Assembly: GCA_034509425.1 (NCBI GenBank)
Contig: JAVTVJ010001245.1
Coordinates: 62,001-126,000 of the forward strand
Length of the DNA stretch: 64,000 bases
Direction of reading: 5' to 3'
DNA from: Eopsaltria australis
Taxonomy: Eukaryota > Chordata > Aves > Passeriformes > Petroicidae
Part shown: positions 20,321-32,748 of the stretch, piece by piece
Numbering within the stretch: the stretch's first letter is position 1
How the letters are laid out: the number at the start of each line of letters is the position of its first letter
Position numbers and translations under genes: made by a program
The notes under the pieces: generated by a model
What the model was told of the DNA's origin: nothing
Database searches by the model: none
What the model saw: the letters and a program-made list of their open reading frames with translations, nothing else

Positions 20321-21851
20321 GATTTAGGATCAGCTGTTAAACATGGGTCAGTCAGTCCTAAACACCAGGCAAAAGCTGTTCAGAACAGGTGGTTTGTGAT
20401 CTCTGCTGCTCTTCACCAGCTGGAGTGGGAAGATGAATTCAGATGCCAAAATCCAGAGTGGCACAGATGGGTGTCACAAGGCACCCAGTGTGCCGATGTA
20501 ACCCATCCTGGAGAAGCCATCAGGAGCTCCAAGGAGAATTCTGACAGTGCCCAGTGAGTTCTCACCAGCCTGTGGCTACCCAGGGGAAGGAAAAGTCCAT
20601 GTCAGACTTTACCCATATGCACAGCAGATCTTCAAGGTGAACTGCTCATCTCACAGCATTGTTCTGTGAACACTGACAGATGATTTGAGGGATTAACTAA
20701 ACTTGCTATAGCAAGAAAGGATTGGTAAGAGAGTTGCTTAATTATTTTAAAAGATTAAGTAGGAAACTATTTAAAAATCCGTGCTATATCATGTGCAAGA
20801 AATAGTGTTTTAGTGTATGGTGATTTCTTCAACACATTTCAAGGGTTTATTTTGCAACTACCAAATAAGCAATTGGTGCACGGATGGACCACATCTCTGG
20901 AAATCACACACACTGAAGCAGCTGTTCACTCTGCACAGAGTCTCTTGAAAGAGGGGGACGAAGATTTGATGTAGAGCTGCACTCATCTTCAAACCAGGTG
21001 CTGTTTGTGACTATTTGAATTGATTGTTGTGATGTAAATTTGAAATACCACGCCTAAAGGAGGTTCTTCATATCTTATGCTGAAATGCTGCTTTATTTTG
21101 TGTGTGTATGACTAGTACTTGCTTGTAATGGTGGTAAATCTGTTTATATCTCAAAAAAAAATAGCTATGAACCCACATTTTTCTAAATGTACATTTGTTT
21201 GGAGTAAGGTAAACATACTCAAAATAATATTTGAAGACTTCCTCAAGAATATGGAGAACTGTTGCAGATGTCTGGTACGATTTGCTATTCATAAACAAAG
21301 GGCATTCTCAGTGGCCTGGTTTGCTGGCAGGGTCACAGAAGCAGGAACTAATTTTAGTATTCAAAATAATGTTATATCTATTAACTTGGGGAATTCTGTT
21401 TCATTTTCTTCCAGGAGGATAATATGCAAAGAGTACTGCTTGAACAAGAAACTCTTTCTATTGCCTAGTGTTTTGTATTGCCCCTTTCGTGAAAAACAAA
21501 AGGAAGTCCTTATATGGTTCTTTGGGGATCTTCTTCCATGGTCTTCAACATCTGGTATCCTTTTCAGGTGGCTGCTCCTCAACCCCTGCTTTTGAGTAAG
21601 CGCAATATTGTTTATAACTCCTGCTTTGTCAGCCTTGCAGAGCTTAGCTGGAATCCTGCTTGTCCCTTGCATGACTTCTGTTTGCCTAAGTTACATCCTA
21701 TTTTTATTTCTCCAAGGCTATGCTGTTCTGTTTGACTGTCCTTATCAAATACAATTAATCAGCTTGCTAATGACACCAAGGTCACGTACACATTCAATCC
21801 TCATATGAACCATTGTTTTAAAGAGTTGGCCTCAGTGATCATTGTAGGCCC
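20321..21851. other. No gene recognised
   Basis: AT-rich unique-looking sequence. A 158-codon plus-strand open stretch at 21119-21595 has no recognisable domain and no neighbouring exon support, so I do not call it a gene. Confidence 0.4.
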
Positions 21852-22308
21852 TGATGCACTTTTCTGGTCTTAGGAAATAAAGGCTCAGACACAATTAGAG
21901 GGTTGGGGGTCGTTTACCTCGGTATTTTAATAGGATCCCGTTCAATGGCTTCTGCTGTCCAGGTAGAACACGCCGCAAAAGCCCCGTCCCCCCAGTTGAG
22001 TGTACAATTAAAGACTCTACACATTAGCATATCTACCAGGAGGGCCCAAAAAGGGGCCTGGATGGGCTAACTTCTAGTTTACAAAATCTGTCCTACTAGG
22101 AGACCTTGAGGGCTCACGAAAACAGGGTGTTTGGTCTTCTAACTCTACGTGGTTTCAGGGGTGTTTAGTCTGCCAGCCTCCTAAACACCATGAAACCAGG
22201 CTAAACTATCACCTAAAGCATCACAAGTATGCATGCTAATACTTGTGAATGTAGGGAACAGTGTAAGAAATATTCAGGAGAAAAGCAGAAAAAATCCTTC
22301 AGGCATCA
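21852..22308 (-). repeat. LTR-like element, inverted copy 1
   Basis: About 457 bp, ending on the plus strand in GGCATCA at 22302-22308. It is the reverse complement of 22589-23040 over essentially its whole length with scattered differences. The shared ends TGATGCC and GGCATCA form a 7-bp terminal inverted repeat in the other copy, as in retroviral LTRs; in this copy one end reads TGATGCA. No internal retroviral coding is adjacent. Confidence 0.6.
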
Positions 22309-22588
22309 GCCCCTTCCAATACAGAATATTCTCTGTGTGAACTTATGTCCCAGTTAAGGGCCTTTAGGTGGAGATGTATGCTTGACTCAGTATGTTAACA
22401 AGTAGAGAAGGATCAGCCTCTTGATCAGTATCTGACTTTTGAGAATACTTTGTGGTTTCATATTGATAAATATTTCTGTCCTTTGACATTCTTGTTAGCC
22501 TTAATTCTGTCAAGTTTGTTACTTGTTATAATGTTGTATGTAAGAGCAGTGGTTAAGTGCCTTGAAATGTTTTTTTTCCCTCTTAAAA

Positions 22589-23040
22589 TGATGCCTGAAG
22601 GATTTTTTCTGCTTTTCTCCTGAATATTTCTTACACTGCTCCCTACATTCACAAGTATTAGCATGCATACTTGTGATGCTTTAGGTGATAGTTTAGCTTG
22701 GTTTCATGGTGTTTAGCAGGCTGGTAGACTAAACTGAAACCACGTAGAGTTAGAAGACCAAACACCCTGTTTTCGTGAGCCCTCAAGGTCTCCTAGTAAG
22801 ACAGATTTTGTAAACTAGAAGTTAGCCCACCCAGGCCCCTTATTGGGCCCTCCTGGTAGATATGCTAATGTGTAGAGTCTTTAATTGTATACTCGACTGG
22901 GGGGACGGGGCTTTTGCGTCGTGTTCTACCTGGACGGCAGAAGCCATCGAACGGGATCCTATTAAAATACCGAGGTAAACAACCCCCAACCCTCTGACCA
23001 TGTCTGAGCCTTTATTTCCTAAGACCAGAAAAAGGCATCA
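22589..23040 (+). repeat. LTR-like element, inverted copy 2
   Basis: A 452-bp element starting TGATGCC and ending GGCATCA, inverted relative to the copy at 21852-22308 and separated from it by 280 bp. A clear poly(A) signal in this orientation was not seen, so it could also be a terminal-inverted-repeat or foldback element rather than an LTR. Confidence 0.6.
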
Positions 23041-23990
23041 GTATATTAGCAGGTATGCTCAATTAAAACGGGTGGGAGTGTTGAGATATATAGTCAGTGC
23101 AGATAGCTCAGTGTGCAGCTGCAGTGTGTCAGAGACTGAAAATAGTTCATGCCTCAAACATTGATATAAAGTTTTGATCAGAGAAGCCTCCCTGAAGATA
23201 CCTGACTGGAACCTTGAACTGAGTCAAACTGCTGAGATTAGATAAAGGGAAAAGCCTATTGTTCAGTCATCTCAGTCTGAGGGAAAGGAATGCGTCCACA
23301 GAGGCTGAAGCCACCAGCTGTACTGAGAATCATTTCTGGCTGAGTTTGGGGTGGGGGGCAAAGCACAGCTCACAGAAGCCAAGTTTGCACAGCCCTAGCC
23401 CCCAGCTGAAGGGGGAGGAGGATGGCGTAACCTCTGGTCAGAGGCAATACACACTCATCCTCCATTACACAAACTGGCCCAGCTGTGGAACCCCCAACCC
23501 CACAAGCCACATCCACGGGACTCCCACGTGAGAGGCAGCTGAGGGGGAGTCAAAATCTATCACAGACCCCCCAAAGTGCTCCCCAGACGCCTTGCACCAC
23601 AGGAGTGCACGTGATGCAAGCAGAGTCTGCTGCTAGAGGCTGCCCCCTCTCCCGGGGGGACATGCCTGGACATTTCCACCTGGCCTGAGTGTATATCAAC
23701 CCATGGCATTCTGTGCTTTTGGGGGGACTTCCACCACCGAGGCCAGCTGAAGAGGACATCAGGACACCAGTGGGACCCACGAAATGGTGATACTTCTTTG
23801 TCCCTGTCCCTCTCTGTCCCCCCCATCTTTCTCTCTACGCTCTCTTTTCTCTCTTCTCTCTCTCTCTCTCTCTCTCATATTTACTATCAAATAAAACTCA
23901 TACTATTGACTGGCATATGGTCTCGCTTGTACCTTAATTTGGGCAGAGGTATCTTTAAAGAACTTTAATAATTAGATCATAACACAGTGC
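23041..23990 (+). repeat. Probable LTR-like 3' region with (CT)n tract
   Basis: A pyrimidine tract with (CT)n at about 23835-23878 is followed by AATAAA at about 23890 and by sequence ending in ATAACA at about 23986. This layout resembles the R-U5 end of an avian ERV LTR. Its 5' limit is not defined, and 23041-23700 shows no recognisable gene. Confidence 0.35.
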
Positions 23991-25023
23991 CAGCTGCAAA
24001 TTGGGCTCTGACTGGCAGGAGCCCAAGGAAAGAGATTGTGAACTAGTGCCTATTTTTGCATCTTAGAAGTTTCCTTAAAAGAGGTGAAGAAAAGTGATCT
24101 GAGAGAAGAGATGTCCTATGGGTTGGGAGAGGCCAGAAGCTACCTATTTCCTGCCCATTCAGATGGCCCTGAGAGCTCCTGGGATCAGTAGCAATGCAGG
24201 CCCTTCTAGCTGTGTAACCTGGCATTGTACCAGAGAGAAGACCAGCCATCTTCCAAGAGAGAAGCTCCCCTCCTCCATGCCTCATGGATCTGGTTTTGCA
24301 GCAGCCTGAGTCTAGAGGAAGCATTTCTCTCCGAAGTCCTTAGAAAGTGCTGGGTTTGAGTTTTGAGGTTTGAGATGCTGAGTCTAAAGTTCTTTCTTGT
24401 GCCTTGAAGGGCTGGAACAGAGAGGGAACAGAGACAAGGTCAGAGCCCAGACCTTTTGCGACCCCAGGAATCCCTCTCGTCAGGGCAACCCCACCCTTTC
24501 CCACCCCACCCAATCCCAGATCTTCCCATGGCCAGAAGGGAGCTGGAACTAAGAAAATAAGCCCTAAGGTGCTTGCCTCACATCTCCCTCAAATCTCTCT
24601 CTGCTCTGCCCACACCAGACTGACACTGTCTTGTGTGGACAGAGAGCAGAGCCCTGTCCAGGGTCTTTCATGCATTCACACGTGTCCCTTCTGACATCCT
24701 GCTGCTCTCATTCATCCTCACAGGTGAGCTGGAGCAATTCCTGCTGCCTGCTCAAGTGGCAGCTGCTGAGCACTAGGGGCACCAAGCCTGTCATCACGCA
24801 GTGGCACAAATCCCCCAACACCAGTGCTGCCAGCCCGGCCATATGTCCTTCTCCCCTTGACAGGGCTAAGCCACATATAAAGTGCAAGGGCAAGGGTGGG
24901 AGAGGGTGGCAAGGAGTCCTGAGGCATAGTCAGGGTACCAGAGCCACTGGGCTGAGTCCTGCTGCTGGGGCTGGGGCCAAGCTGCTTGTAGGGCAGTGAG
25001 GGACCCTAAGGGTTTTGGCTCAC
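23991..25023. other. 3' flank of the MROH-like gene
   Basis: Downstream, in transcription sense, of the last MROH exon I can define. A minus-strand open stretch at about 24708-24864 follows a weak acceptor (CTTAG) in matching phase and could be the terminal exon, but it does not resemble the usual MROH C-terminus. No poly(A) signal was identified with confidence. Confidence 0.35.
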
Positions 25024-28000
25024 CAGTGAGCCTGATGGCTGCCTCTCGCACAGACTTCTGTGGGCTCTGCAGGTACATCACGGACTGGCGCAGGTACCCG
25101 TCTGCTCTGTCTCTCTCCTCTGCCAACTGGAGAGAGCACAAGGGGGCAGAGGGAAGGGTTGGCAGTGACTCTTTGCCTTGGATGGGCAGTTCTTGCATCC
25201 AGGACTGGCATCCCTGTGTGGACATCTCTGATGGACAGCCAACAGCTGGCTGGTGCCAGGGTTTGGAGGGAGCAGAGAGATGGTTACTCCACAGGGAGCC
25301 TCAGTGCTGTTCTGATGCCAAAGCACAGCTGGGTTGGGGTTCCATTGGGCAGCCTGGCTCAGGGAGGCACAGAAGCCTGGAGAAGACCAGCTGGACCACA
25401 CACCAGAGGGGAGTAGTGTGTGGGGAGCAAGCTATTGGTGATGATTGCAGCAGTAGGCAGGGACAACAGCTGCCAGCCCCTCACAATGGGTATTGAGGTT
25501 CAGGGGGGGTCTGCAGCTTTGAGGCCACTCTTACCAGACACTCGCCAAACCTCCACAGCTCTTCTGTCTCCAGCAGCTGCTCAAGATTGGACTTCTTCAG
25601 GAAAATCGTTGCTTGAACCAGGGTTTCCCAAGAGGCCTGCAGAGGAGCAGAGACTTGGAGATGGCACAGGACATAGAACCAGCCAAAGGCCAGAAGGAGG
25701 CAAGGGTGCTGCAGACTTTGAGGCATTACAGTAGAAGGCAGCTGAGCCCGCTCACAGGGGACACCAGTAGCTCAGCATCCTCACCTCTGCCACAAACTGT
25801 TTCTCATCATACATGTGGAAGAAAAGCGGGAGCAGGCTCTGATGCACACAGTCCTTCAGGGTCCATTGTCCTTCTTTCTCTACCATGATCATAACTGCTT
25901 GAAAAAGGCGAATGGAGAGCAGCTGCACATGGCTGGCATCCTAGAGAGGAGAGCAAGAACTTCAGAGCTGCCTACTCCAGATCAGCCTGGGCATGGAACT
26001 GAAAATCCACAAGGGAACAGTTTCCTGGCAGCATCTCTGGTGGGGACAGAGACCCTTACATTGTCAAAGAGTGGCTGGAGTGCCTCAGCCAGCTGCAGAG
26101 CAAGGGAGCTGGCAAATGGCACATCTCTGTTCAGGAGCATGTCACTGAGCAGAGAGAGGGCCATCCACACCACCTCCTTGTCATCATCCTTCAGCACCTT
26201 TGCGAGGCTTTCAGTCAGGGCCCACATTGTTTTGGCCTGTGTGAAACACAATGCAATGTTGTGAAGCCATGAAAGACTGCATTGCCAGAACCACTCCAGC
26301 AGATCAATCCCAGGCTGCTGCCTCAGAGCCCAGAAGCCAAAGGCTCAGGGCAGGCAGATGGGGAGCCAGGAGAGCTGGAAGAAGCTGCCCATCATCTGAA
26401 GCCCATCCAAGTGCAATCTACTGAGTTAATCAGCCCCACACTGACTGTCTCGCTGCCTGCTTCTCACCATAGAGGGTCTCTTGCAGAGCTCCATGAGGCA
26501 TCTGAGCACCAGGAGACGCATCACTCTGCCCTCCCTCCTTAGGTAGATTGGGACAAGTTGTAGGATGCGTTCATTCCAGTTGCCTAAGTTAAGGCAGGGT
26601 AGGACCTGAAACACACACAGCAGTGACAGCGTCATAAGTATCCCCGCAGCCACAAGGGACAAAGGGCACACAGCACAGCCCAACCTCTGCCCCTCCTTCA
26701 CCGACTGCAGGACTCCCCTGCAGCTGCATCTCCAAGAGGGCAGAGTGGTGGGACGCAGCTTGGCAAGGCAGTGCTCACCATCAGGCTCACCTCAACAAGG
26801 AAGGCCATGGCAGAGACCTCCCAGCGTGTCTTCTCTCTGCAGAGCAGCCTGAACAGGTGGCGCGCAATCCGGTAACACAAGGGCTGTGAGACCCTGAGCA
26901 TTGCTCTGGCAGGGGAAAAAAGACATTGTTGTCTCTGAGCAGGGCAGGCAAACCTCTCCTGGGACTGACTCTCCTTTCACCTCTACATCTTGCAAGGAGA
27001 AAGGTGGAGCCGAACACCAGCAGGCTGATTTCAGGGATGAGGAGGCTGAAAAAACACCCATTCAGCCCAAGGGCAGTCCTGTCCCCCAGGCTGTCAGTAG
27101 CCCTCGATGCAACCTCCCTGCTCCCAGCAGGCTGTCCTCAGTGAGGCTGCGTGCAGGCTGAGTTCCTCATCTGTGCCACCAGCACAGGCCTCAAGGGAAG
27201 AGATGCTGGCACTTTGGGTTGGGGCTTGCTCCAATGCACCCAGCCCTTCAAGTCTTTTTCACTCTGCTGCACCATCCCTCAATGACATGTCCCTCTCACC
27301 CATGATCCCAGGGATTATCTAGAGGCTGTGAAGCGGGGAGAATGGGGCTCTCACCTGGCCAGAAGACCCATTGCACAGTGTTTGGTGTCAGTGTTGAGGA
27401 GTGTGTCCCAGCCACGCTCGCGTTCAACTTCAGACACCACGTCCTCATACTCAAGGTGACTGAGCAGTGCTTTCATGGTCAGCAGTGCAAATCTGTGTGC
27501 AGAGCAAAGCCCAGGTAGTGCCAGGAATCCTGGCCCCAACTCCAAGGGCACTGGGGAGATGGGAGGACCAGAACGGAGCACCTGTTGGGGTTGGTAGGCA
27601 GGTAGTGTTTGTGCTGGCATTGCCTCCAGAAGGCCTTGACTTCCACTGGCATCTGCTCTGAGCTGGAGAAGACTTGGAAGAGCAGAGCCACAAAGAGGTG
27701 GGGGAAATACGGTATCAGCATCTCCGGCCTCTGGGGCAGGTGAATGATCTCCCACAGTGCTCTGGTTGCCTGCAAAAAACCAAGAACCAGAGGCCACGCT
27801 CAGCACGGAGATGTCTCTGTGGCAGGGCCCAGCTGCGGGAGGATGAAGCTCAGGCCTCGCTCTGTGCCACACCAGACACAGAGGGAGCAGCATCTGAGCT
27901 GGCTGCCTCTGAACCTGCCATTAAGTCAGGTTTCTAGCACACCGTGTGAGTCAGGGGATGCAGTGGTGGGAGAGAAAGGATGGAGGGATGGCAGAGGCAG

Positions 28001-28684
28001 CCCTTGAGGATGTGCTTGGGTCTAGTCCAGAAACTCACGGCCAGGGAAAAGACATCTGAGTAGTCCTTATCGGAGGTGGATGTGCTGTGAAGCGGCCAGT
28101 CCTCCAGCACACACAGGAGCTCTCGCACCACCTTCTCCCCAGCTCTGCTTGAGGAGACAATTGCCCTCCACATGGTCATAGCAACTCTGCAGGCCCAGAA
28201 CTCTGTGTCAGTGGGGTCTTGGCCACAACACCGTGGCCTGCAGGGTCCCCAGCTGGTCACCAGCTCTGCCTCTGCCCACTCCCCCTCTCCAGCAGCACCC
28301 AGCCAGCCAGCTACTGTGAGTAGCAGGCAGCCAAGTGATGGTGCCTTGAGGGGCAGGGAAGGAGCATGGCTGCAGGCTCTCAGGCTGACATGCCATGACT
28401 GGGAAACAGGGTCACCAAAGGGGCCTGAAAATCTCCCTCCTTTTGCCAGCACACATGGGGCAGGGTCTACAGGTTAATGGGCTCTGAGGCCGGTAAATCC
28501 TGAGCCCTCTAGGCCAGTGGGCCTTGTACCTGTCACATGATGGGACACACCGCAGGAGGGTCATCACCACATCATGTGGCTGTTCAAGGGTCATCTCCTG
28601 CAGGGTCTTATCCAGTCTTTGCTCAGCAGACACATCCGTGATGAATGAAAGCCATTGGTAAATGTCCCTCACAATGATCGGTAC
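25024..28684 (-). CDS. MROH-family gene, downstream HEAT-repeat module (ten exons)
   Basis: Maestro heat-like repeat proteins are long alpha-helical scaffolds of uncertain function, strongly expanded in birds. Ten exons with good splice sites: 28530-28684 (VRDIYQWLSFITDVSAEQR), 28039-28186 (RELLCVLEDWPL), 27582-27769 (PQRPEMLIPYFPHLFVALLF), 27355-27492 (DTLLNTDTKHCAMGLLAR), 26791-26905 (AMLRVSQPLCYRIARHLFR), 26468-26605 (RVMRLLVLRCLMELC), 26060-26236 (LKDDDKEVVWMALSLLSDML), 25785-25940 (HVQLLSIRLFQAV), 25535-25636 (ASWETLVQATIFL) and 25024-25126 (SPQKSVREAAIRLTG). Exon phases agree at every junction and no stop interrupts them. PEMLIPYFPHLF and VREAAIRLTG are typical of this family. The 3' terminal exon is unresolved. 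Exon 28530-28684 has no leader of its own and can be joined in frame to the last exon of the upstream module. Confidence 0.82.
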
Positions 28685-28833
28685 CTGGAGGAGAAATGGC
28701 AGAGAACTGGATTGCCACTGGAGTGAGCCATTTCCCCAGTTTACCCCTAAGAAGTGCTTTCCTTTGCAATATAATCTGCTGGCCTTAAAAAGCATTGTCC
28801 TGGCTGAATCTGGGGCTTTGAGTCCATCCTTAC

Positions 28834-31800
28834 CAGGCACTTGTCACTTCTCCATTTTCTTTCCAACAGATCCTTGAGCTTCCTTTCTTGCAGGAATGTG
28901 TTAACTTGAAGCAGAGTTTCCCAAGAGGTCTGTAGAGCAGCAGAACCAGGCGATTTAACCACTGCTGAGAGCACAGAACTTGTATCCCCTGCACCTGGGC
29001 AAGGCTCAGGGCCTTTCCTGGCCCTTAGTGGGAAGGTGCAGCAACTGGGAAACCAAATTCATGAGTAGGTTTGGGGCCTGGGCAGAGTGACCCCCACCTC
29101 AGGCACCTGATACTGCCAGGATGCAGTAAAGAGGTACTCCAGAACTGCGGCTCTGTAGCTAAGAGCAAGAGGATGCAGGGGCCATTGGCTCCACAAGGCA
29201 TGAGCACAGGAGGCAGCCACATCACCTCCAAATTGGACAACAGCATTTTGGAAGTTCTAACCTCTGCCACAAACTTGTTCTTGTCATGCAAGTGGCGGAA
29301 CAGTGGAAACAGGCTCTGCGATACATTTCTTTCTAGGGACTTTTTTCCCTCTTCCTCTACCAACTCCATCACTGCTTGAAAAAGGCGAATGGAGAGCAGC
29401 TGCACATGGCTGGCATCCTAGTGAAAAGGAACAGAGCAAGAACTTCAGAACTGACTGCTCCAGGCCCACCTGGGCATGGAACTGAAAATCCACAAGGGAA
29501 CAGTTTCCTGGCAGCAACCTGCACCTGTGGTGGGGGGCACAGAGACCCTTACATTGTCAAAGAGTGGCTGGAGTGCCTCAGCCAGCTGCAGAGCAAGGGA
29601 ACTGGCAATTGGCACATCTCTGTTCAGGAGCATGTCACTGAGCACAGAGAGGGTCATCCCCCTCACTTCCCTGTCTTCATCCTTCAGCACCTCTGTGAGG
29701 CTTTCAGTCAGGGCCCACATTGTTTTGGCCTGTGTGAAACACAATGCAATGTTGTGAAGCCATGAAAGACTGCATTGCCAGAACCACTCCAGCAGATCAA
29801 TCCCAGGCTGCTGCCTCAGAGCCCAGAAGCCAAAGGCTCAGGGCAGGCAGATGGGGAGCCAGGAGAGCTGGAAGAAGCTGCCCATCATCTGAAGCCCATC
29901 CAAGTGCAATCTACTGAGTTAATCAGCCCCACACTGACTGTCTCGCTGCCTGCTTCTCACCATAGAGGGTCTCTTGCAGAGCTCCATGAGGCATCTGAGC
30001 ACCAGGAGACGCATCACTCTGCCCTCCCTCCTTAGGTAGATCGGGACAAGTTGTAGGATGCGTTCACCCCATGGCTTTGTGTTAAGGCAAGGCAGGACCT
30101 GAAATGCACAAATCAGTGAAAGGGATGAACAGCTGATACAACCTTAACACTGCACAGGGCTGGGTATGGACAGCGATAAGGTCATATGTAAGATCCGAGA
30201 CAGCAGAGCCCAAAGGTAGTAGAGGCTGCAGAGCACCCATGTGCTTCCACTGCCCTGCACAGGTTGTTCACTTCCCCCACTCTGTCCCCAGCTCTTGGCA
30301 GCCTCCAATATCTCAGCCTTGAGAAGGTGTGATGGAAGTGGAGGAGCTGGCAGAAGGATAGTACAAACTACAGGTGTGGAAAAGTGTCACCTCAGCAGCA
30401 CGGGATAAAGGGCACACAGCACAGCCCAACCTCTGCCCCTCCTTCACCGACTGCAGGACTCCCCTGCAGCTGCATCTCCAAGAGGGCAGAGTGATGGGAC
30501 GCAGCTTGGCAAGGCAGTGCTCACCATCAGGCTCACCTCAACAAGGAAGGCCATGGCAGAGACCTCCCAGCGTGTCTTCTCTCTGCAGAGCAGCCTGAAC
30601 AGGTGGCGCGCAATCCGGTAACACAAGGGCTGTGAGACCCTGAGCATTGCTCTGGCAGGGGAAAAAAGACATTGTTGTCTCTGAGCAGGGCAGGCAAACC
30701 TCTCCTGGGACTGACTCTCCTTTCACCTCTACATCTTGCAAGGAGAAAGGTGGAGCCGAACACCAGCAGGCTGATTTCAGGGATGAGGAGGCTGAAAAAA
30801 CACCCATTCAGCCCAAGGGCAGTCCTGTCCCCCAGGCTGTCAGTAGCCCTCGATGCAACCTCCCTGCTCCCAGCAGGCTGTCCTCAGTGAGGCTGCGTGC
30901 AGGCTGAGTTCCTCGTCTGTGCCACCAGCACAGGCCTCAAGGGAAGAGATGCTGGCACTTTGGGTTGGGGCTTGCTCCAATGCACCCAGCCCTTCAAGTC
31001 TTTTTCACTCTGCTGCACCATCCCTCAATGACATGTCCCTCTCACCCATGATCCCAGGGATTATCTAGAGGCTGTGAAGCGGGGAGAATGGGGCTCTCAC
31101 CTGGCCAGAAGACCCATTGCACAGTGTTTGGTGTCAGTGTTGAGGAGTGTGTCCCAGCCACGCTCGCGTTCAACTTCAGACACCACGTCCTCATACTCAA
31201 GGTGACTGAGCAGTGCTTTCATGGTCAGCAGTGCAAATCTGTGTGCAGAGCAAAGCCCAGGTAGTGCCAGGAATCCTGGCCCCAACTCCAAGGGCACTGG
31301 GGAGATGGGAGGACCAGAACGGAGCACCTGTTGGGGTTGGTAGGCAGGTAGTGTTTGTGCTGGCATTGCCTCCAGAAGGCCTTGACTTCCACTGGCATCT
31401 GCTCTGAGCTGGAGAAGACTTGGAAGAGCAGAGCCACAAAGAGGTGGGGGAAATACGGTATCAGCATCTCCGGCCTCTGGGGCAGGTGAATGATCTCCCA
31501 CAGTGCTCTGGTTGCCTGCAAAAAACCAAGAACCAGAGGCCACGCTCAGCACGGAGATGTCTCTGTGGCAGGGCCCAGCTGCGGGAGGATGAAGCTCAGG
31601 CCTCGCTCTGTGCCACACCAGACACAGAGGGAGCAGCATCTGAGCTGGCTGCCTCTGAACCTGCCATTAAGTCAGGTTTCTAGCACACCGTGTGAGTCAG
31701 GGGATGCAGTGGTGGGAGAGAAAGGATGGAGGGATGGCAGAGGCAGCCCTTGAGGATGTGCTTGGGTCTAGTCCAGAAACTCACGGCCAGGGAAAAGACA

Positions 31801-32748
31801 TCTGAGTAGTCCTTATCGGAGGTGGATGTGCTGTGAAGCGGCCAGTCCTCCAGCACACACAGGAGCTCTCGCACCACCTTCTCCCCAGCTCTGCTTGAGG
31901 AGACAATTGCCCTCCACATGGTCATAGCAACTCTGCAGGCCCAGAACTCTGTGTCAGTGGGGTCTTGGCCACAACACCGTGGCCTGCAGGGTCCCCAGCT
32001 GGTCACCAGCTCTGCCTCTGCCCACTCCCCCTCTCCAGCAGCACCCAGCCAGCCAGCTACTGTGAGTAGCAGGCAGCCAAGTGATGGTGCCTTGAGGAGC
32101 ATGGCTGCAGGCTCTCAGGCTGACATGCCATGACTGGGAAACAGGGTCACCAAAGGGGCCTGAAAATCTCCCTCCTTTTGCCAGCACACGTGGGGCAGGG
32201 TCTACAGGTTGATGGGCTCTGAGGCCGGTAAATCCTGAGCCCTCTAGGCCAGTGGGCCTTGTACCTGTCACATGATGGGGCACACCGCAGGAGGGTCACC
32301 ACCACATCATGTGGCTGTTCAAGGGTCATCTCCTGCAGGGTCTTATCCAGTCTTTGCTCAGCAGACACATCCGTGATGAATGAAAGCCGTTGGTAAATGT
32401 CCCTCACAATGGTCGGTACCTGGAGGAGAAATGGCAGAGAATTGGATTGCCCCTGGAGTGAGCCATTTCCCCAGTTTACCCCTAAGAAGTGCTTCCTTTT
32501 CTAGCACACTGTGCTGGCCTAAATATCTGTTGGATGCCCAGCAGACCAAGCTAGTGAATGTGCACATTTGGTGGTTGGCCAGGCCCTTGCCATAGACAAC
32601 TTACTGTCTTCAATCTGGAGCTGCTGCTTCTCATTATCTCATCCACCAGGGCAGCATATGATTTATGGGAGTCAGCATTTGCCTTTCCCTCAGGGGCCTC
32701 GATGGTATTGTCGTCATGATCAAGAAGCTTATGGAAGTCCAAAAACAT
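28834..32748 (-). CDS. MROH-family gene, upstream HEAT-repeat module (first part of the same or a sister gene)
   Basis: A possible first coding exon, 32605-32748 (starts MFLDFHKLLDHDDN, donor GTAAGT), is followed by nine exons matching the downstream module: 32265-32419, 31785-31932, 31328-31515, 31101-31238, 30537-30651, 29961-30098, 29553-29729, 29262-29417 and 28834-28929. All phases agree. The nine module exons add up to 1311 nt (437 codons). Exons 1-5 and their introns are almost identical to the downstream module; exons 7-9 have diverged. No equivalent of the final exon 25024-25126 follows 28834. The next exon downstream is the first one of the second module, also in phase 0. So this is either one gene with a duplicated module or a truncated copy in front of a second gene. 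Confidence 0.8.

Noticed and set aside
21852..23040. Recent assembly foldback artefact
   Set aside because: The arms differ at many scattered positions, so they are separate old copies.
26282..31683. Identical plus-strand open stretches repeated in both MROH modules
   Set aside because: They are antisense to the MROH exons and introns; their duplication follows from the module duplication.
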